31,184 nucleotides of DNA from Stygiolobus sp037389425 (lineage in GTDB: Archaea; Thermoproteota; Thermoprotei_A; Sulfolobales; Sulfolobaceae), in the NCBI RefSeq assembly GCF_037389425.1, contig NZ_JBBHKR010000020.1, positions 1-31,184 of the forward strand. The letters are read 5' to 3'. Below the pieces are notes generated by a model. That model searched no databases. It was given only the letters and a program-made list of their open reading frames with translations, and was not told the DNA's origin. The position numbers and the translations under genes are program-made. Position 1 is the stretch's first letter. Each line of letters opens with the position of its first letter. Below are positions 8,458-17,292 of the stretch, piece after piece.

Positions 8458-9661
8458 TGATTTTTATTTCATTTTGTATTATTTCATCCCAATTTGAATG
8501 TTTTTTCAAAAAATCTTTAACAGTTTCATCAAATAAATAATCTAAATCCTTATTATAATACGCTTTGACTATATGAAACAATTCTTTTTCATTATGAACA
8601 AATATTACTGGTTTAATGTTTTTATATATTTCTTCAGTCCCGTTGTAAAATGATATCACTGGCGTATAGTTAGCTATAGACTCTAAATTCACAAAACTGT
8701 AAGTTTCACTATAAGAAAAGTTAATATTGAGTTTACTGCTTCTAAGATTTTTTAAAGCTTCTTCATGGGGTAATTTACCTAATATTTTTATTACATTATT
8801 TTTATTTTTAACTAAGTTAAAAATTTGTTTCTGAGCGATTCTAGGTAGATCTCCAATTAATGTCAGTTTAATCTCATCATTGTTCTGACCTAATATTTTT
8901 AAGAACTTTATCAACCTACATAGTCCTTTAAATGGAGTAAATGCCGTAGATATAGATACAATACCTTCTTTATTTTTAGAAATATTATGGTTATCATATA
9001 AGTTTATAGCTATCCCAGGGAAAAGTCTCTTGGTGATAATATTATATTTGAACAGCGAATATTTTCTCAATGAATTAGTATTTATATAGATAGCAAAATT
9101 TAATTTATTGCTTGAAAAAATTTTCCTAAACATCATGTGTAATAGTAATTTCTCGCTTAATTTTTTCACAGAAAGCAGAGGATTAACACATGAATAGGTA
9201 TTCAATATATATCTAATCTCATCTAAATATCCACCATTAATCCATGACCCATGAACTATAAACCCTCTCAATCTAGATTTAATTTGAATGGCTAGATTAA
9301 GATCAGTAAAGGCTTCACTTGTTACATAGATTAGGTCATAATTATCATTTAGCTTACTTTTGATATACTGGATTAATCTGATATCGAAAAAATGTTTGTG
9401 GTTTAGATTCAGAATTGAGTATAGATCAAAAGGAATTTCTAGATTATAGACTCCAGAGAATCGGTAAATATCTTCTACATAACGTTCTCCGAATTTAGGG
9501 ACTCGTTTAAGATTTCCTAAAATACTTGGAATATAATAAACCTTATCAAAATATTTAGATACTTTAGACAGGAAAATTGTACTTCTGATACTTCCACCTG
9601 ATACTGCATCAGAATTATTATTTCCTACTATTGCCTCGCCTATTATTAAAACCTTTCTCAC
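8438..9661 (-). CDS. GT4-like glycosyltransferase (GT-B fold)
   Basis: A 407-residue GT-B enzyme, probably cytoplasmic. It opens KVLIIGEAIVGNNNSDAVSGGSIR, with the glycine-rich loop of the N-terminal Rossmann domain. The C-terminal domain has GIVSISTAFTPFKG, LIGDLPRIA, IKILGKLPHEEALKNLRSS and the donor-site motif SETYSFVNLESIANYTPVI. Its two glutamates (about residues 319 and 327) have the exact EX7E spacing. The GTG start at 9659-9661 is the first possible codon. The 3' end overlaps the convergent GT-C-like gene by 20 bases. AT-rich codon use matches that neighbour, so both look like the same acquired unit. Donor and acceptor are unknown. Confidence 0.85.
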   Translation of the reverse strand: MRKVLIIGEAIVGNNNSDAVSGGSIRSTIFLSKVSKYFDKVYYIPSILGNLKRVPKFGERYVEDIYRFSGVYNLEIPFDLYSILNLNHKHFFDIRLIQYIKSKLNDNYDLIYVTSEAFTDLNLAIQIKSRLRGFIVHGSWINGGYLDEIRYILNTYSCVNPLLSVKKLSEKLLLHMMFRKIFSSNKLNFAIYINTNSLRKYSLFKYNIITKRLFPGIAINLYDNHNISKNKEGIVSISTAFTPFKGLCRLIKFLKILGQNNDEIKLTLIGDLPRIAQKQIFNLVKNKNNVIKILGKLPHEEALKNLRSSKLNINFSYSETYSFVNLESIANYTPVISFYNGTEEIYKNIKPVIFVHNEKELFHIVKAYYNKDLDYLFDETVKDFLKKHSNWDEIIQNEIKIIKSFSP

Positions 9662-9879
9662 GACAATAATGAAACAAAAAACAAAACAAAAGTTTTACCC
9701 TGATAACATTTAGTACACTATCAATAACTTTGTTACGTTATAAACATAATGTTATGCAGTTAGGAAATTCTAGAATAATATGAAGTAAAATTAAGAAATC
9801 TAAGAGTAAAACTATACCTTAGTGTTTCTGAAAAAGTTTGTAAATTAGTATTATTAATTTGAATTACAGAAATTTAGCT

Positions 9880-10416
9880 TTAGCTTGCGAGGAAGAGAAG
9901 GACGCGAAGATTAGGAGAGAATTTACGCGGTGAAGTTGTATATAGAAGACAGTAAATTATAAGAACAAGTTTCACAAATGCTGAACAAGATATTATCTAA
10001 TAATAAGATGATGAATTAGTAGGTACAAGAAAGAAGGTCTTGACGGTCTAAGATACAAGCCCAGATCGGATATACCGAGAAAAGCAGAAGAAAAGAAAAT
10101 AGAACTAACATTAGACGATTGATCTGGAAAATACTTAATACAACAAGAATGCCGGACAACGTGAACATTAAAAATAGTACTACTGTAACTAGGAATAGAA
10201 TAAAAGAAATTCGAGTTATGAGTACAGCTTTACTAGCTAAGATACAATCTCGTGAAACCTAGACCCGCAAACGTTTAAGCTATAAAGGACATGTGAGAAG
10301 ACTTTAAAAAATGAAGGGCATAAAAAGGAAAAGCTCTGTTCTTTCTAGGTGAGAGTAGGATGATAATTTATACGTTGATCAAGAATGTTTCCGCTAATAT
10401 CGGTAGTAAGCACTAA
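9880..10416 (+). pseudogene. Second IS630-family transposase remnant
   Basis: Pieces in three frames rebuild the N-terminal part of another IS630 transposase. EEEKDAKIRREFTR is followed after a frameshift by AVKLYIEDSKL, then by RYKKEGLDGLRYKPRSD, the usual end of the helix-turn-helix region. Farther on, KGKALFFLGESRMIIYTLIKN corresponds to the first catalytic strand, with G in place of the catalytic D. The DNX and DxE parts are not found downstream, so the copy is both mutated and truncated. It differs from the IS630 relic at 5.5-6.2 kb. Confidence 0.65.
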
Positions 10417-10505
10417 CGGACGTCATCCTAGGTTTTCCTTATATCTATGTCGATCTTGCCTGATATAATCACCTGAAGTTGCTGTTTCCCTTTTAGGAGG
10501 CCTAA

Positions 10506-10685
10506 TTGGAATCTATTAAGCGCCGCTTAAGGTATTACAAGCCATGTTTTGATAGTGGAAGGGCTTATGCGGTTAAGGATAATTATTTCCTTATAAGACC
10601 AAGGATACCATTGAGATTTGTTGTAGGAAGATATTTATCTCATGTTTACTCCTCCTTCTCGCTTAACCTTAACGTAACTAGGTGA
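10506..10685 (+). CDS. Possible 59-residue protein, unidentified
   Basis: A TTG codon at 10506 is preceded by AGGAGG with five bases between, and opens a 59-codon frame ending TGA at 10683-10685. The product is basic and rich in aromatic residues (RRLRYYKPCFDSGRAYAVKD, then FLIRPRIPLRFVVGRYLSH). No family is recognised. It lies between two transposon relics, so it may equally be a fragment of a longer dead gene. No clear TATA box was seen. Confidence 0.25.
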   Translation: MESIKRRLRYYKPCFDSGRAYAVKDNYFLIRPRIPLRFVVGRYLSHVYSSFSLNLNVTR

Positions 10686-10893
10686 TCTTCAAGCCCCCTC
10701 AAGGAATACGTGAGTAATGAAAATTTTACACAATAAAAGATATAAAATTGTAATAAACAACTCTTTAAGGAAAATTTGTATAAATTTAGTTTTAATGCAA
10801 TAATTTACTCGAAATTAGATAAAATTAACGTTTAAGAACTTCTTAGAGAAACTATCAATAATGATCAGATAAATAGATGCATACTCAGTAAAA

Positions 10894-11522
10894 GGGCGAT
10901 TCGGGGCTCCCTTGCGAATTGTAATATCTCTGTTGATTTGGGCTTATTCAATGGAGGAATTACTGAATGTATTTAGTCATTTTACGAAGAAATAAGAGTT
11001 CTTGCAATATTACAAGAATGGGATAACAGGTCGAGAGGTTGTAGTTGAGGGCTATAGCCCGACGATCCTCCAGGTGAAGTGGCACTCGCAGAACTCTCCA
11101 GGGGGGAGTTGAAGAACTGGTCGGGTTGTTGGACCTGAGGAGGGGCCAGAGCTCGGCGTTCTCAGCACGGGCAGGAGGAGGGCCCTGAGTACTAGCCTTT
11201 CCTCCCTGAGCACCTCCTCACCTGTACAGTACGACAACCTCACCGTGACCCACTCCAGCCCGTACAAGACCCCCGGAGGAAGACCTTAAACCCCTCAGGA
11301 ATCTGTACCCGGCGTAACCCATCCTCCTCTCCATCTCATTCATTTAATAGCGTGACCTCCCCAACTACCTCAAGGGGGAGCGCGGTCACCACGTGATTGA
11401 ATAAACATCTCACGGTATGGCCTAGCGCTCGTCCCCTTTTTAGTGTTACTAATGTAGGATCAATTAAGCCACTTTCATTCTATAGAAACAAATAGAAATC
11501 GCAATGGAGTCCTGAATCGCCC
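10894..11522 (-). mobile_element. Decayed GC-rich IS with inverted repeats and target duplication
   Basis: GGGCGATTCGGGGCTCC at 10894-10910 is matched in reverse complement by GGGCGATTCAGGACTCC at 11522-11506. The similarity continues inward (TTGCGA on both sides), giving a repeat of about 25 bp. CAGTAAAA lies directly outside on both sides (10886-10893 and 11523-11530), an 8-bp target duplication. Inside, the minus strand between about 11340 and 11040 is GC-rich and reads, in shifting frames, transposase-like sequence such as PPWRVLRVPLHLEDRRAIAL. At 629 bp it is much shorter than a typical one-gene IS, so it has suffered internal deletion. Probably IS4/IS5-type; the exact family is not assigned. 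Confidence 0.7.
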
Positions 11523-11530
11523 CAGTAAAA

Positions 11531-11954
11531 CTATGCTAATACTTCAGAAAGTAAGGAGTAAGAGTATTATATGTAAGCCAAATATACGGTTGAGGGAGAA
11601 AGACCCGAGAGGAAAGAAAACAGATTTTTATGAAGCATAAAAACTAGTAAACATCACAAACAAGGTAAAGGAGTATAACTACAACCATCAAACGAACTAA
11701 TAACACCATAAGTCTTCCTAAAAAGCCTTTAATAAAGTGAAGGTAGAGAGATCATTATTCCTAAACTTAGTAATGGGGGCAAGAAAATCCTGAAGAATTC
11801 TCTTAAGAGTAACATCATAATGCAATTATACAATTTATAGTACATAAAGATCATACATGAAAAAGTCAAAGTATTATCTAAAGCGCTTTTGAAAACAAGC
11901 TAGAAAATTTTAGAAGTAGAAGAAACAACATAATTATAAATTCTTGAATTTCAC
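11531..11954. other. Intergenic DNA without recognisable gene
   Basis: AT-rich sequence with stops in all frames. I see no RNA gene, repeat array or clear relic here. It may contain the lost N-terminal half of the IS110 transposase that follows, but no motif of it was recognised. Confidence 0.4.
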
Positions 11955-12316
11955 GTGTTATTAACTACCCCGGAGATGGGGAAACTTAATTCAGGAATGA
12001 TATAATAGTTATTGTTGGGGACATTAAACGCTTTCCTAATCCCGCACCTTTCGTAGCCTATTGTGGTTTAGATCCAATAGTTGAGTAGAACTGTAAGGCT
12101 CCTCTAAGTAAGGGAATACTGAAGAAAGGTAAGGAGTAGTCGTGCGGGTTGTTCTAATTCCTTACTTAGATTAATTACTCTCGTAGTACTCCATTACTAA
12201 AATTCTAGGAAAGTCATGGGTTGAAAGGAAAGAGGTTGTACACTGCTTTAGTCGGGGAATTGGCTAGAATAGCTCGGAGCGTTTGGTGTAACAATAAGTC
12301 ATATAAGCCTAAATAA
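11955..12316 (+). pseudogene. IS110-family transposase remnant (C-terminal domain)
   Basis: The C-terminal Transposase_20 domain of an IS110 enzyme is readable with frameshifts and stops. LLTTPEMGKLNSGMI corresponds to the helix-hairpin-helix entry. IVGDIKRFPNPAPFVAYCGLDPIVE is the family hallmark, here split by a frameshift just before it and followed by a stop. KAPLSKGILKKGKE comes next, and KRLYTALVGELARIARSVW with SYKPK ends the protein. The RuvC-like N-terminal domain is not found upstream. An imperfect inverted repeat (CTAAGTAAGGGAAT at 12104, reverse at 12157-12169) lies within it. The relic is dead. Confidence 0.75.
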
Positions 12317-12441
12317 ATAAACCCTTTCCCGAATCATCACGTTGATTGAAAGTGTTCGCGTGACAATCTTACCAAATACTGTGCCTGAGGTTTAACTGAG
12401 AAATCTATTACTAAACGCTACACCGAAGTGCTTTCAGCTAA

Positions 12442-12452
12442 ATGTTTAAAAA
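12442..12452 (+). promoter_or_regulatory. TATA box for the flippase gene
   Basis: TGTTTAAAAAC lies 25-30 bases before the GTG at 12474, the expected spacing for a leaderless archaeal transcript. An A-rich element directly upstream (GCTAAA) could be the BRE. Confidence 0.5.
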
Positions 12453-12473
12453 CCTCTTTAATATTTACATAAT

Positions 12474-13856
12474 GTGAATCCATTAAGAGGAGCTTTAAAA
12501 TTTCTTTCTACATCTCTCTTTAATACTGTTTTAGGACTGATATTCTTCCTCATAGCGGGTTACTTTGCTACACCTTCGTTTATAGGCAAAATTTCCATAA
12601 TTCAAGTCACGGAAATTTTTACTGGATATCTTTTCTCTATTTTACCTTATCAATTAATTACTAGAGAAGTAGCTCATTATTACTCTTCTTCTCAGTGCTA
12701 TAATAGAATAGTTTATACGAGTCTCTCTTACGCAGTACTGGTATCTCCCCTCCTCCTCTTCCTCTTGTTCTTTCCGTCATATTTATGGATGTCTATACCT
12801 TATTTCGTGCTCTATCTTTTCACAAACTATCAAGGCCAATTGTTAACGGGCTTAGGTAAGTTCACTGAAGTTAATGTAGGTAACGCAGTCTTCACTATTT
12901 TCAGGTGGGGTTTTTCAATCATAGCAATTTTCTACCATAGTGTAGAGCTCCTGATTTTGATTTGGACTTTAGGGGCCGTAATGAAAGCTGTATACTATCA
13001 AATTTACCTCCCATTCAAGTTTTCTTTTGACAAGGCTACGTTTAAGGAAATTGCAAAGGTGGGTTTTCCTATATACTTAACCGGTATCGTTTATTTCATT
13101 TCTGGTCAAGGGGACAGAGTAGTTACTGCTTTCCTTTTAGGCTCCTATTACTTGGGTGTATACCAATTAGTAGCCTTAGCTGCAGTTGTTCCATCAATGC
13201 TTATCTCATCTTTCTCTTCTTCTCTTCTCCCTTCCTCGACGTATTATTACACAAAGGGAAGGGACATGAAAGAGATTTCCTCGATTAGCTTTAGGATTCT
13301 GACTCTAATTTCCCTACCCATGGCTATTTTAGGTTACGCTTTTTCCCCCCTTTTCATTTCGAAGTTTTTCCCTCAATACGTGCCGGGTATTCCTTCAATG
13401 CAGTTGTTAATTCTGTCCTTAACTTCAACGATGCCGTTACAACTCTTATCGACTTTTATGATAGCCGCAAAAAAGAATTATAGACCTTTCATAATTATAG
13501 GCATTATTAGCGCAGCAGAGGTTGTAGGAGTGTCTTATTATCTTATTCCTAGGATAGGTATCTACGGAGCGGCAATTGCTCAAGCTTTTAACGCGATTAT
13601 TACTTCACTCCTCTACTTACTCTTTTCTCACATCCAAGGTGTATTCAAACTGGAAAGGAGGGAAATTGCAAGTCTTGTGTTAATAGGTTTATCTTTTTTA
13701 GCTTTGACAAATTGGTGGGAAGTTATATTAATAGTAGTTCTTTTGGGTTTCAAATTGTTAGGAATAATAGGTAGTGAGGAAGTAAAAATAGTTGAAGGCT
13801 TTATCCCCTCTAGTTTAAAGAGGATAGCTAGGATTCTTTATTTAATCACGAGATAA
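12474..13856 (+). CDS. Wzx-like polysaccharide flippase (MOP superfamily)
   Basis: A 460-residue protein of about 12-14 membrane helices that should flip lipid-linked oligosaccharide from the cytoplasmic to the outer face of the membrane. Family features are the N-terminal LKFLSTSLFNTVLGLIFFLIAGYFATPSFIG, the mid-protein GQGDRVVTAFLLGSYYLGVYQL typical of Polysacc_synt proteins, and the later FPQYVPGIPSMQLLILSLTSTMPL and LIPRIGIYGAAIAQAFNAI. Length is usual for the family. GTG is used as start because the nearby ATG at 12472 is followed at once by TGA. Two truncated relatives, at 14.0-14.4 kb and 22.2-23.3 kb, show this gene type has been copied and lost repeatedly here. Confidence 0.85.
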   Translation: MNPLRGALKFLSTSLFNTVLGLIFFLIAGYFATPSFIGKISIIQVTEIFTGYLFSILPYQLITREVAHYYSSSQCYNRIVYTSLSYAVLVSPLLLFLLFFPSYLWMSIPYFVLYLFTNYQGQLLTGLGKFTEVNVGNAVFTIFRWGFSIIAIFYHSVELLILIWTLGAVMKAVYYQIYLPFKFSFDKATFKEIAKVGFPIYLTGIVYFISGQGDRVVTAFLLGSYYLGVYQLVALAAVVPSMLISSFSSSLLPSSTYYYTKGRDMKEISSISFRILTLISLPMAILGYAFSPLFISKFFPQYVPGIPSMQLLILSLTSTMPLQLLSTFMIAAKKNYRPFIIIGIISAAEVVGVSYYLIPRIGIYGAAIAQAFNAIITSLLYLLFSHIQGVFKLERREIASLVLIGLSFLALTNWWEVILIVVLLGFKLLGIIGSEEVKIVEGFIPSSLKRIARILYLITR

Positions 13857-14023
13857 TGAAAGAGTTTGATAGGTAAGTTTCTACTAGCCAACAGCTGCTA
13901 TATAGCGAGCTTTGTTAAATATTAAAATCAAAAGAGAACATTATACGACAAATAAGAGTAGAAAAAACTCCTTTGGTATTTTTCCGTTTATACACTCTGT
14001 TATAAGATTGATAAGGAGGTCAT

Positions 14024-14375
14024 AGGGAAATTCCTCTCATTCTCTTTCCTTGCCTTACAATTTTTCTTAGTCCTCCTCTTCTCAAATTACGTTAAGTTAG
14101 CAATACCTTACATTTTCCTTTACCCCTTGAATGGTATCATTGGGTCAATAATGGTAGGAATGGACATGTTTACAGAGGGAGCAATAACAGGAAACCTCAC
14201 AATAAGGTGGGGGATCTCGATAATTGCAGTCCTCTCACAATTTTCATTGAAATATGGACTTTGGGAAGGATTATCTCAGTCTCAATGAACATGTTTTCCT
14301 ACTTAAGAATACTTTTTTGAGGCGACCCGTAAAGTCTTTTAGGTCTTACTGGATACTAGTCCTATTTACTTGATT
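14024..14375 (+). pseudogene. Truncated flippase, middle/N-terminal fragment
   Basis: A long open piece reads LAIPYIFLYPLNGIIGSIMVGMDMFTEGAITGNLTIRWGISIIAVL in one frame. It aligns by eye with IPYFVLYLFTNYQGQLLTGLGKFTEVNVGNAVFTIFRWGFSIIAIF of the intact flippase just upstream. After a frameshift it continues IEIWTLGRIISVSMNMFSYL and, with a stop, to TSPIYLI, matching GFPIYLTG. The first third and everything after this point are missing. It ends about 85 bases before the cmr4 start. It is a paralogue, not a copy, of the intact gene. Confidence 0.75.
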
Positions 14376-14424
14376 ATACATTTAAAGAAAGGGGTTATTT
14401 TCCATAAATCACACGTATTGGAGT

Positions 14425-14440
14425 AAAAAAGATATATAAT
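14425..14440 (+). promoter_or_regulatory. Promoter of the cmr operon
   Basis: AAAAAAGATATATAAT has a TATA box centred about 26 bases before the cmr4 ATG at 14462 with an A-rich BRE directly upstream. This spacing predicts a leaderless cmr4 message. No other strong promoter was seen between the six genes, so it likely drives the whole operon. Confidence 0.6.
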
Positions 14441-14461
14441 AGTAAATATATTTTTTATATA

Positions 14462-15331
14462 ATGGCTAACTACTTTGCGAAAGCCCATGTTTTTTATATA
14501 TTTACAGTTACGAATTGTCATGTTGGCAGTGGTTCTACTGCTTCTGAAGAGATTGACTTACCCTTCCAGAGGGATAGTTTAGGTTACCCTACAATTTACG
14601 CTTCAAGTTTAAAGGGTTCAATAAAGTCCTTTCTTTTAAGAACTTATGAAGATAGTAAAAAAGGTGATGTATTTTATTTATTCGGCAAGGATGAGAGTGC
14701 GGATGAAGCGTCTAAAGTTTCAATTTTAGACGCGGTATTGCTCTTAATTCCAGCTAGGATAATTTCGGTCTCCAATGGTTTTAGTGGAGTTTATGCCTAT
14801 GCTACTACTGTTGAGCTTTTAGATACTGCAAAGTCTTATCTTGATGCTGTTTTCTCACTTACTCAAGGTAATCTCGATGGGAAGAATGATGACGTTAAGT
14901 TCTATAAGGTCGATGAAAATGGAAACTTGGAAGTAATAGTTAATGAGAGTTATTTTAAGTTTAAGGAAAATGACGACTTAAAAAACAACTATTCCAGACT
15001 TATACCACCCAGTGTGAATAAACCTATTTTAGTCTTTGAGGGTAATATAGGCAAGGATATTATTAATAGGTCTTTGATTAGGGTTAGGAGGATAAGGATA
15101 GACAGGAGTAAAAAGACTGTTGAGATTGGGGGCTTATGGTCTGAGGAATATGTTCCTCATGATACTTATTTCATGAGTGTGGCGTTAGTAAGGGAAGATG
15201 GTAAGAAAGACGGTGGGTCACAGAGCACTTTAGAATTATTTAATTCTATTAAAAATAAATTAAATTACTTAGTTATCGGAGGTCATGAAACTATAGGTAA
15301 GGGTATAGTTAGGCTTATATGGGCTGATTAA
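14462..15331 (+). CDS. cmr4: Cmr4, Cas7-type backbone subunit and target RNase
   Basis: Cmr4 forms the repeated backbone of the type III-B complex along the crRNA and cuts bound target RNA at 6-nt intervals. The 289-residue protein has the family start NCHVGSGSTASEEIDLPFQRD (18-38). D32 matches the catalytic aspartate of studied Cmr4 proteins, so cleavage should be intact. YPTIYASSLKGSIKSF (42-57) is the conserved SSLKG RAMP motif. SILDAVLLLIPARII and the C-terminal IGGHETIGKGIVRLI glycine-rich loop are also typical. It is first in the operon; cmr5 starts two bases after its stop. Assigned with confidence from motifs and gene order. Confidence 0.92.
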   Translation: MANYFAKAHVFYIFTVTNCHVGSGSTASEEIDLPFQRDSLGYPTIYASSLKGSIKSFLLRTYEDSKKGDVFYLFGKDESADEASKVSILDAVLLLIPARIISVSNGFSGVYAYATTVELLDTAKSYLDAVFSLTQGNLDGKNDDVKFYKVDENGNLEVIVNESYFKFKENDDLKNNYSRLIPPSVNKPILVFEGNIGKDIINRSLIRVRRIRIDRSKKTVEIGGLWSEEYVPHDTYFMSVALVREDGKKDGGSQSTLELFNSIKNKLNYLVIGGHETIGKGIVRLIWAD

Positions 15332-15332
15332 A

Positions 15333-15827
15333 ATGATAGATGGTATCAAGTTAGCAATTGATGTTTTTCCTAAAACGATTTCAAATATAGAGGATAAGGA
15401 TGTTTTAAAATATCTAAAAAGTAGGTGTAGGGATTTCCCAGAGGAGGTCTTAAATAGCGGCTTTTTGCCGGCTTTCCTATTTTATCTTTCGAAATCAAAT
15501 ATTTGTGTCATGATAGATTTTTTGGATTATCTTAATAATAATTCTGAAAGCAAATTTGATAAATTTGATAAAAACGAGTCAAAGCAAACTATTGCTTACA
15601 CAATATTTACTGCATTAGTGATTTATTTTCTAGAAAAAACTGAACTAAAAGATAAGTTAGGACTTAATGACTTAGGTAAATTATGCTCTAATAATAACAG
15701 CGAGAGTGCCAAAAAGCTTGAGGAAATTTTAAACGGGCTTTATTTTAATTCCTCAATTGTAACTATACTGTCAAAGAACTATTTATTAACTTTAAAGAGA
15801 CTTGCGGAGGCTATAATAAATGTATGA
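15333..15827 (+). CDS. cmr5: Cmr5, small subunit (Cas11) of type III-B complex
   Basis: A 164-residue helical small subunit that lines the inner filament beside the Cmr4 backbone. The family pattern is seen at about residues 26-54: YLKSRCRDFPEEVLNSGFLPAFLFYLSKS, where the usual form has R-x3-LP-x2-I-x3-GL-x2-laF-x2-sK. The rest is helical and lysine-rich, with an Asn/Ser-rich insert (NNNSESKFDKFDKNES) that is variable in this family. It follows cmr4 immediately, and the next gene starts eight bases inside its 3' end. Both facts indicate translational coupling. The assignment leans partly on its position, as small subunits are poorly conserved. Confidence 0.85.
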   Translation: MIDGIKLAIDVFPKTISNIEDKDVLKYLKSRCRDFPEEVLNSGFLPAFLFYLSKSNICVMIDFLDYLNNNSESKFDKFDKNESKQTIAYTIFTALVIYFLEKTELKDKLGLNDLGKLCSNNNSESAKKLEEILNGLYFNSSIVTILSKNYLLTLKRLAEAIINV

Positions 15828-17292
15828 AGAAATCTTGAGCATAGATGCCATAGCTTTATACCCTATAGTTGGAGGCTACAATAGTTATCCAGTAAGTTTA
15901 ACAGTGGGCTATGAAGAACCAATAAGGGCTACTGAAATAAAGGGGCTGTGGAAATGGTGGACAAGGATTTTATTGGAGAGCGTGATTTTTAAACGGGGGA
16001 ACTATGTCGTTCCGTATTCTGAAATAGATAAAGTTATGGAGGACATTTTCGGTAGTGAGGATAAAAAGTCGTTAGTTAGAATTGATGTTAAGGTTAATGA
16101 TGGTTTTATTAGTGTGGCTGAAAAAATATGGCAATTTTTGCAAGACTTTTTCAAAAAAGGTCAAGTCATTAATCAAAGAAATGTATCTAGTCAAAATAAT
16201 ATTATTATTCAGGTGCAAAATCCCAATGTTAATGTTAGAAAAAATGTTTATGTTATTAATATTGATACCTATAATAATTTAGAAAATATAAGAGTTAGGA
16301 GAGACGATAGAGATCCAAAACCAGATGATAAATTCATAGTTATTGACTTTAATAATAAGAAAATCTCTATTAGAGGAGTTGGTGAGCTGAAGCTTGAAGG
16401 TTTAGATAAACATTTAACAATAGACAACATGAGGGACTTCTTATCTATACCTAGAATCAAGTTGGATATGCTTAGATATAATAATACTGGACTTAAAATA
16501 AAAGGCTTAAACGATCGTGAATTAAATGAGTTAATGAGGATTATTTTAGATCTTATTACGACAGTTCTAATACCAAAAGAGGTCAAGTTTACAATAAGTA
16601 TTAAAGTGGATACGGAAAGATTAAAAAATGAAAAGAACGAATTAGATACGAATAAAGTTAAAAAGTTAAAATTTGCTCTTTATTCATTATTTGTTTACTT
16701 AATACTGGGAGGAATTGGAAGGATGACGAATAGGGGGATGGGCTCATTATCACCTTCACCATCTAGAATTGAATGCCGTGATAACGACTTATGTGAGAAT
16801 TTAGTGTCGTTATTTAACGAGTTTTCAAAAATATCTGATGAAAATAAAATTATCGATTTTATTAGAACGTTGATAGATTTTGATAGTCTTGAAAAATTAA
16901 GCGAAAACTGGATTAATGAAATTGGAAACACAAGTAAGGTAAATAATGTGTTTTATATTTCGACTTATTCACTTAAGTGTCTTTACACAAGGGAAATTAA
17001 TGATCCGTTAAAATATCTTAACGCTTTAGGTGAATTAACATTATCTACCAGTATAAACGATCCAACTTTTGCAAATGAAATACTTGGCAGACCTAGAAAA
17101 CGTGACGACATTAGGCTTCCCTCAGCATTTAGATTTAAGATCTTATATATAGGAAATAAGTATTATCTAATCTGGTATCTACTAGACAGATATAGTGATG
17201 CAAATTCTTCGCATAGTTTCATTGAATCCTACAAAGAGGAGATAGCCCGATTCATAAAAAATGCACAACAAAAGTTGGGTGAGGTTCACTGA
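15820..17292 (+). CDS. cmr1: Cmr1, RAMP subunit at the crRNA 3' end
   Basis: Cmr1 caps the backbone near the 3' end of the guide and helps target binding. The 490-residue protein begins with the signature ALYPIVGGYNSYPVSL followed by PIRATEIKGLWKWWTRILLE (residues 34-53). The IRAT-x-IKG-x2-(K/R)WW motif is diagnostic of Cmr1. A glycine-rich loop, GGIGRMTNRGMGSLSPSP (about 297-314), marks the second RAMP fold. A repetitive Asn/Val-rich insert (about 110-160) is presumably a loop. The ATG overlaps cmr5 by eight bases. The last codons contain the ribosome site of cmr6 and share CTGA with its proposed start. Confidence 0.9.
   Translation: MYEEILSIDAIALYPIVGGYNSYPVSLTVGYEEPIRATEIKGLWKWWTRILLESVIFKRGNYVVPYSEIDKVMEDIFGSEDKKSLVRIDVKVNDGFISVAEKIWQFLQDFFKKGQVINQRNVSSQNNIIIQVQNPNVNVRKNVYVINIDTYNNLENIRVRRDDRDPKPDDKFIVIDFNNKKISIRGVGELKLEGLDKHLTIDNMRDFLSIPRIKLDMLRYNNTGLKIKGLNDRELNELMRIILDLITTVLIPKEVKFTISIKVDTERLKNEKNELDTNKVKKLKFALYSLFVYLILGGIGRMTNRGMGSLSPSPSRIECRDNDLCENLVSLFNEFSKISDENKIIDFIRTLIDFDSLEKLSENWINEIGNTSKVNNVFYISTYSLKCLYTREINDPLKYLNALGELTLSTSINDPTFANEILGRPRKRDDIRLPSAFRFKILYIGNKYYLIWYLLDRYSDANSSHSFIESYKEEIARFIKNAQQKLGEVH
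17278..17284 (+). promoter_or_regulatory. Ribosome binding site placing the cmr6 start at CTG
   Basis: GGTGAGG lies four bases before the CTG at 17289. It is complementary to the CCTCA-type 3' end of Sulfolobales 16S rRNA and is the strongest such site in this stretch. It decides in favour of the long cmr6 reading frame. Confidence 0.6.

Noticed and set aside
11052..11267. 71-codon minus-strand frame in the GC-rich relic
   Set aside because: Adjacent frames fit transposase sequence better. This frame is one piece of a decayed IS, with proline/serine-rich out-of-frame sequence.
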